A stretch of 64,000 nt of DNA. Source: Xanthobacteraceae bacterium (GTDB lineage: Bacteria > Pseudomonadota > Alphaproteobacteria > Rhizobiales > Xanthobacteraceae). The DNA lies in the NCBI GenBank assembly GCA_023954195.1, contig JAMLIK010000001.1, positions 496,001 through 560,000 of the forward strand, read 5' to 3'. A model generated the notes under the pieces. That model worked only from the letters and a program-made list of their open reading frames with translations, was not told the origin of the DNA and did no database searches. Shown here in pieces: positions 61,586 to 64,000 of this stretch. Numbering within the stretch: the stretch's first letter is position 1; each line of letters starts with the position of its first letter. The translations under genes were made by a program, and so were the position numbers.

Positions 61586-62470
61586 ATGGACTGGGACAAT
61601 GTCCGGGTGTTTCTGAGCGTCGCGCGCGCCGGCCAATTCCTCGCCGCTGCGCGGCAACTCAGGATCGATCACGGCACCGTCAGCCGCAGGATCGGCGCGC
61701 TGGAAAAGTCGCTCGGGGTGCGGCTGTTCGACCGCCAGACCACCGGCTGCGTGCTCACCTCGGCCGGCGACCGCCTCTACGCCGCGGCCGAGGAAGTCGA
61801 GGCGCAACTGCTGCGGGCGCAGGGCGACCTGTCGCAGTCCGACGTCGAACTGTCCGGCACCGTGCGGGTCGCCGCGCCGGACGGCTTCACCGCGCTGTTT
61901 CTGTGTTCGCGCCTCGGCAAGCTGAAGCGCAAATATCCGTCGCTGACCATTCAGACGGTGCCGATGTCGCGCACCTTCTCGCTGTCCAAGCGCGAGGCCG
62001 ACATCGCCATCACCATCGAGCGGCCGGAGGAAGGCCGCCTCACCGTCCGCAAGCTGACCGATTACTCGCTGCATTTTTACGCGGCGAAGGATTATCTCGC
62101 CGAGCACGGCGCGCCGAAAACCTTAGCCGACCTCGAACCGCATTGCCTGATTACCTATGTGCAGGACCTCGTCTTCGCCGACCAGCTCCATTTCATGCCG
62201 GAACTGTACGGGCCGAACTACAGCCGGCTGGAATGCTCCGGCGCGGTCGGCCAGCTTGAGACGGTGCGCGGCGGCGCCGGCATCGGCATCCTGCACGACT
62301 ACGCCGCGCAGACCGATCCGCGCTTGCAGATGGTGCTGCCGGACACCGGATTTCAACGCAGCTACTGGATCATCACCCATGTCGACATGCGCCGCTTAAG
62401 CCGGGTGCGCGCGGTGTCGGATTTCATCTTCGCGGAGGTCGGCGCGCAACGCTCGATCTTCCTGCGGTAG
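61586..62470 (+). CDS. LysR-family transcriptional regulator
   Basis: This 294-residue LTTR has an N-terminal wHTH (MDWDNVRVFLSVARAGQFLAAARQL through RRIGALEKSLGVRLFDR) and a type-2 periplasmic-binding fold effector domain (about 90-294). The start is ATG 61586; TTG at 61562 is alternative. As the last gene of the lipid region, it is a likely regulator of it, but its own operator has not been identified. Confidence 0.88.
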   Translation: MDWDNVRVFLSVARAGQFLAAARQLRIDHGTVSRRIGALEKSLGVRLFDRQTTGCVLTSAGDRLYAAAEEVEAQLLRAQGDLSQSDVELSGTVRVAAPDGFTALFLCSRLGKLKRKYPSLTIQTVPMSRTFSLSKREADIAITIERPEEGRLTVRKLTDYSLHFYAAKDYLAEHGAPKTLADLEPHCLITYVQDLVFADQLHFMPELYGPNYSRLECSGAVGQLETVRGGAGIGILHDYAAQTDPRLQMVLPDTGFQRSYWIITHVDMRRLSRVRAVSDFIFAEVGAQRSIFLR

Positions 62471-62479
62471 CGGGCTGTT

Positions 62480-62626
62480 GAAAATGGCTCCGTGCTCCGG
62501 GCGCGCTGCGGCACGAAGTGACGCTGCGCAGAACCGGGGCCGTTCCAACGACAGTGTTTGCGACGATCCCGGTTCTGCGAAGCAGCGTTTCACGCTGCAT
62601 CGCGCCCGGGACACCGGGATCTGAAA
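62480..62626. repeat. Complex inverted-repeat intergenic element
   Basis: CGGGCGCGCTGCGGCACGAAG and the CTTCGTGCC-type arms, plus CGCTGCGCAGAACCGGG / CCCGGTTCTGCGAAGCAGCG arms, form two nested hairpins between the LysR gene and the efflux genes. Probably non-coding repeat. Confidence 0.65.
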
Positions 62627-62655
62627 ACTGGACCTGGCAGTTTCTCAACGGCCCG

Positions 62656-63870
62656 TCAACCCTTCTCGTCCTGCGTCCGCGACGCAGTCGCGGGCTTCGG
62701 CGCCTTGTCTTCCCCGGCGACGCGAACCTTGTCGCCGTCGACGATGCCGTCCGGCGGCGCGATCACGACGCGGTCGCCGGCCGTGATCCCGGACGCCAGT
62801 TCGATGTCCTTGCCGAGATCGCGCGCGATCGTCACCGGCTTGAATACGATGCGGTCCTCGGCGTTCACGGTCGCGACGCGCAGGCCGTTGCGATTGAAGA
62901 TCAGCGCACTCGCCGGGATGTGCAGCGGCGCGGTGCCGCGATCGAGGCTCATCCGCACATTGGCGTAGCTGCCCGGCATCAGTTCACCGCCGGGGTTGTC
63001 CAGCGCGAGCTGCATCCGCGTGGTGCCGGTCGCGGCGTCCACCGATTGCGAGGACGACTCCACCGTCGCCGCGAAGATCCGGTCGGCATAGCCCGGCATG
63101 GTGATTTCCGACTTGGCGCCGATCCGGATCATCGGGACGTAGCTTTGCGGCACGTCGACATAGACCCGCAGCCGGCTGATGTCGGAGACCACGAACATCG
63201 CCGGACCGGTGGAGGAGCCGGCGTTGATGAGCGCGCCGACGTCGGTGTTGCGCGCCGTCACCACGCCGTCGAACGGCGCGACGATGCGCTTGAATCCGGT
63301 CAGCGCCTCAAGCCGATCGACATTGGCCTGTCCGGCCTTCACCGCCGCGCGCTTGTTGGCGAGGTCGGCGGTGCGCTCGTCGATTTCCTGCTTGGACACG
63401 AAATTCGACGACAGCAGCGTCCTGCGCCGCTCCAGCGTCGCCGCCGACAATTCGGCGCTGGCCTGAAGGCTGACGAGATCGGCGCGGGCCTGCACCAGTT
63501 GCTGGTCGAGGTCGGGCGCCTCGATATCGGCCAGCATTTGCCCGGCCTTCACCTTGGCGCCGATATCGACATACCAGCCCTTCACGTAGCCCGAGACCCG
63601 CGCGTAGATCGGCGCGCGGGAATAGGCTTCCAGCCGTCCGGGCAATTGCAGCGTCGGGTTGAGCGCGGTGGCGCTCGGCGCGATCACCGCCACCGTCGGC
63701 ACCGCCTGCTCGTCGGTCCAGGTTCGCAGGTCGGCGCTCGATTTCTCGCGCGACATGATCCCGGTGGCGACGGCGAACGCCGCCGCGCACACCACGACGA
63801 CGCCGACGAGGCCCAGCTTGCGGGGCGCGACCTTGGCCTCGCCCTGGGTGGCATCGTGTTCAGTGGGCAT
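62656..63870 (-). CDS. RND efflux periplasmic adaptor (MFP/HlyD type)
   Basis: The 404-residue adaptor has an N-terminal membrane anchor (about 20-40), lipoyl/hairpin segments (ARVSGYVKGWYVDIGAKVKAGQ; EIDERTADLANKRAAVKAGQANVDRLEALTGFKRIVAPFDGVVTARNTDVG) and beta-barrel/membrane-proximal domains. It links an RND pump to an outer-membrane channel. It is first in an operon, overlapped by 11 bp with the pump gene whose end lies at the right edge. Confidence 0.93.
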   Translation of the reverse strand: MPTEHDATQGEAKVAPRKLGLVGVVVVCAAAFAVATGIMSREKSSADLRTWTDEQAVPTVAVIAPSATALNPTLQLPGRLEAYSRAPIYARVSGYVKGWYVDIGAKVKAGQMLADIEAPDLDQQLVQARADLVSLQASAELSAATLERRRTLLSSNFVSKQEIDERTADLANKRAAVKAGQANVDRLEALTGFKRIVAPFDGVVTARNTDVGALINAGSSTGPAMFVVSDISRLRVYVDVPQSYVPMIRIGAKSEITMPGYADRIFAATVESSSQSVDAATGTTRMQLALDNPGGELMPGSYANVRMSLDRGTAPLHIPASALIFNRNGLRVATVNAEDRIVFKPVTIARDLGKDIELASGITAGDRVVIAPPDGIVDGDKVRVAGEDKAPKPATASRTQDEKG

Positions 63871-64000
63871 ACGCCATCTCCGTGGTGCGCGGAGCCGCCG
63901 CCGGCTGCCGTTTATGAACCATGCTGAAAACCACCGGCACGAACATCAATGTCGCGAAGGTCGCGAAAATCAGGCCGCCGATCACGGCGCGGCCGAGCGG
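63860..64000 (-). CDS. RND efflux pump, C-terminal part (cut by window edge)
   Basis: The last 46 codons end PLGRAVIGGLIFATFATLMFVPVVFSMVHKR, the last membrane helix (VPVVF), then a short tail and TGA at 63860. Overlaps the adaptor start. RND pumps expel drugs, solvents or metals; substrate unknown. Confidence 0.85.
   Translation of the reverse strand, partial: PLGRAVIGGLIFATFATLMFVPVVFSMVHKRQPAAAPRTTEMAYAH

Overview
The window is high-GC alphaproteobacterial DNA, most likely from the Nitrobacteraceae (the Bradyrhizobium / Rhodopseudomonas / Afipia group). The evidence is an ndvC-ndvD-ndvB type cyclic beta-glucan locus, two LexA boxes of the alphaproteobacterial form GTTC-N7-GTTC upstream of ssb and uvrA, rhizobial intergenic palindromes, and housekeeping proteins of that type. 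No taxon was given, so the placement is inference.

Layout. 1-7537: core genes mfd (cut by the left edge), sdhE, recG, a DUF502 membrane protein, glmS and glmU. 7703-9164: two unknown membrane-associated proteins. 9124-14546: ndvC, ndvD-like and ndvB genes for periplasmic beta-1,3/1,6-glucan. 14801-25454: tRNA-Lys(UUU) with an integrated element of about 10.6 kb, bounded by a perfect 45-bp duplication of the tRNA 3' end. 25619-28213: small secreted proteins, an EamA transporter, an orphan BrnA-like protein and a zinc-ribbon protein. 28238-32519: tgt, queA, two cyclophilins and coaD. 33176-41579: gyrA, an acetyltransferase, ssb, an outer-membrane beta-barrel gene and uvrA. 41572-46183: small accessory genes including a higBA toxin-antitoxin pair, then an AT-rich non-coding tract and a DUF1127 gene. 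46317-48856: trmFO and an unusual kinase-like protein. 48966-62470: an acyl-CoA catabolic region with two ligases (one frameshifted), an acyl-CoA dehydrogenase, three crotonases, two SDRs, a kinase/DUF6285 pair, a thiolase-like protein and a LysR regulator. 62656-64000: an RND efflux adaptor and the end of its pump.

The most interesting object is the tRNA-Lys element. It encodes a tyrosine integrase, a small integrase-coupled protein, an Arc-type repressor, a ParB-domain protein, and a tightly overlapped head and packaging operon (large terminase, HNH nuclease, HK97-type capsid, prohead protease, connector, portal), plus a probable small-terminase-like protein. It has no tail, lysis or replication genes. 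Intact, overlapping reading frames argue against simple decay. The pattern resembles capsid-forming phage satellites, which package themselves in their own heads and borrow a helper phage's tails. If correct, this is a very compact alphaproteobacterial example.

Other points worth attention are a Tgt enzyme lacking all four structural zinc ligands, a kinase-like domain fused to an acyl-CoA-synthetase C-terminal-like domain without its lysine, an acyl-CoA ligase split by a frameshift that creates an ATGA restart, and a kinase plus DUF6285 pair resembling the LvaA/LvaB hydroxyacyl-CoA kinase within the lipid region.
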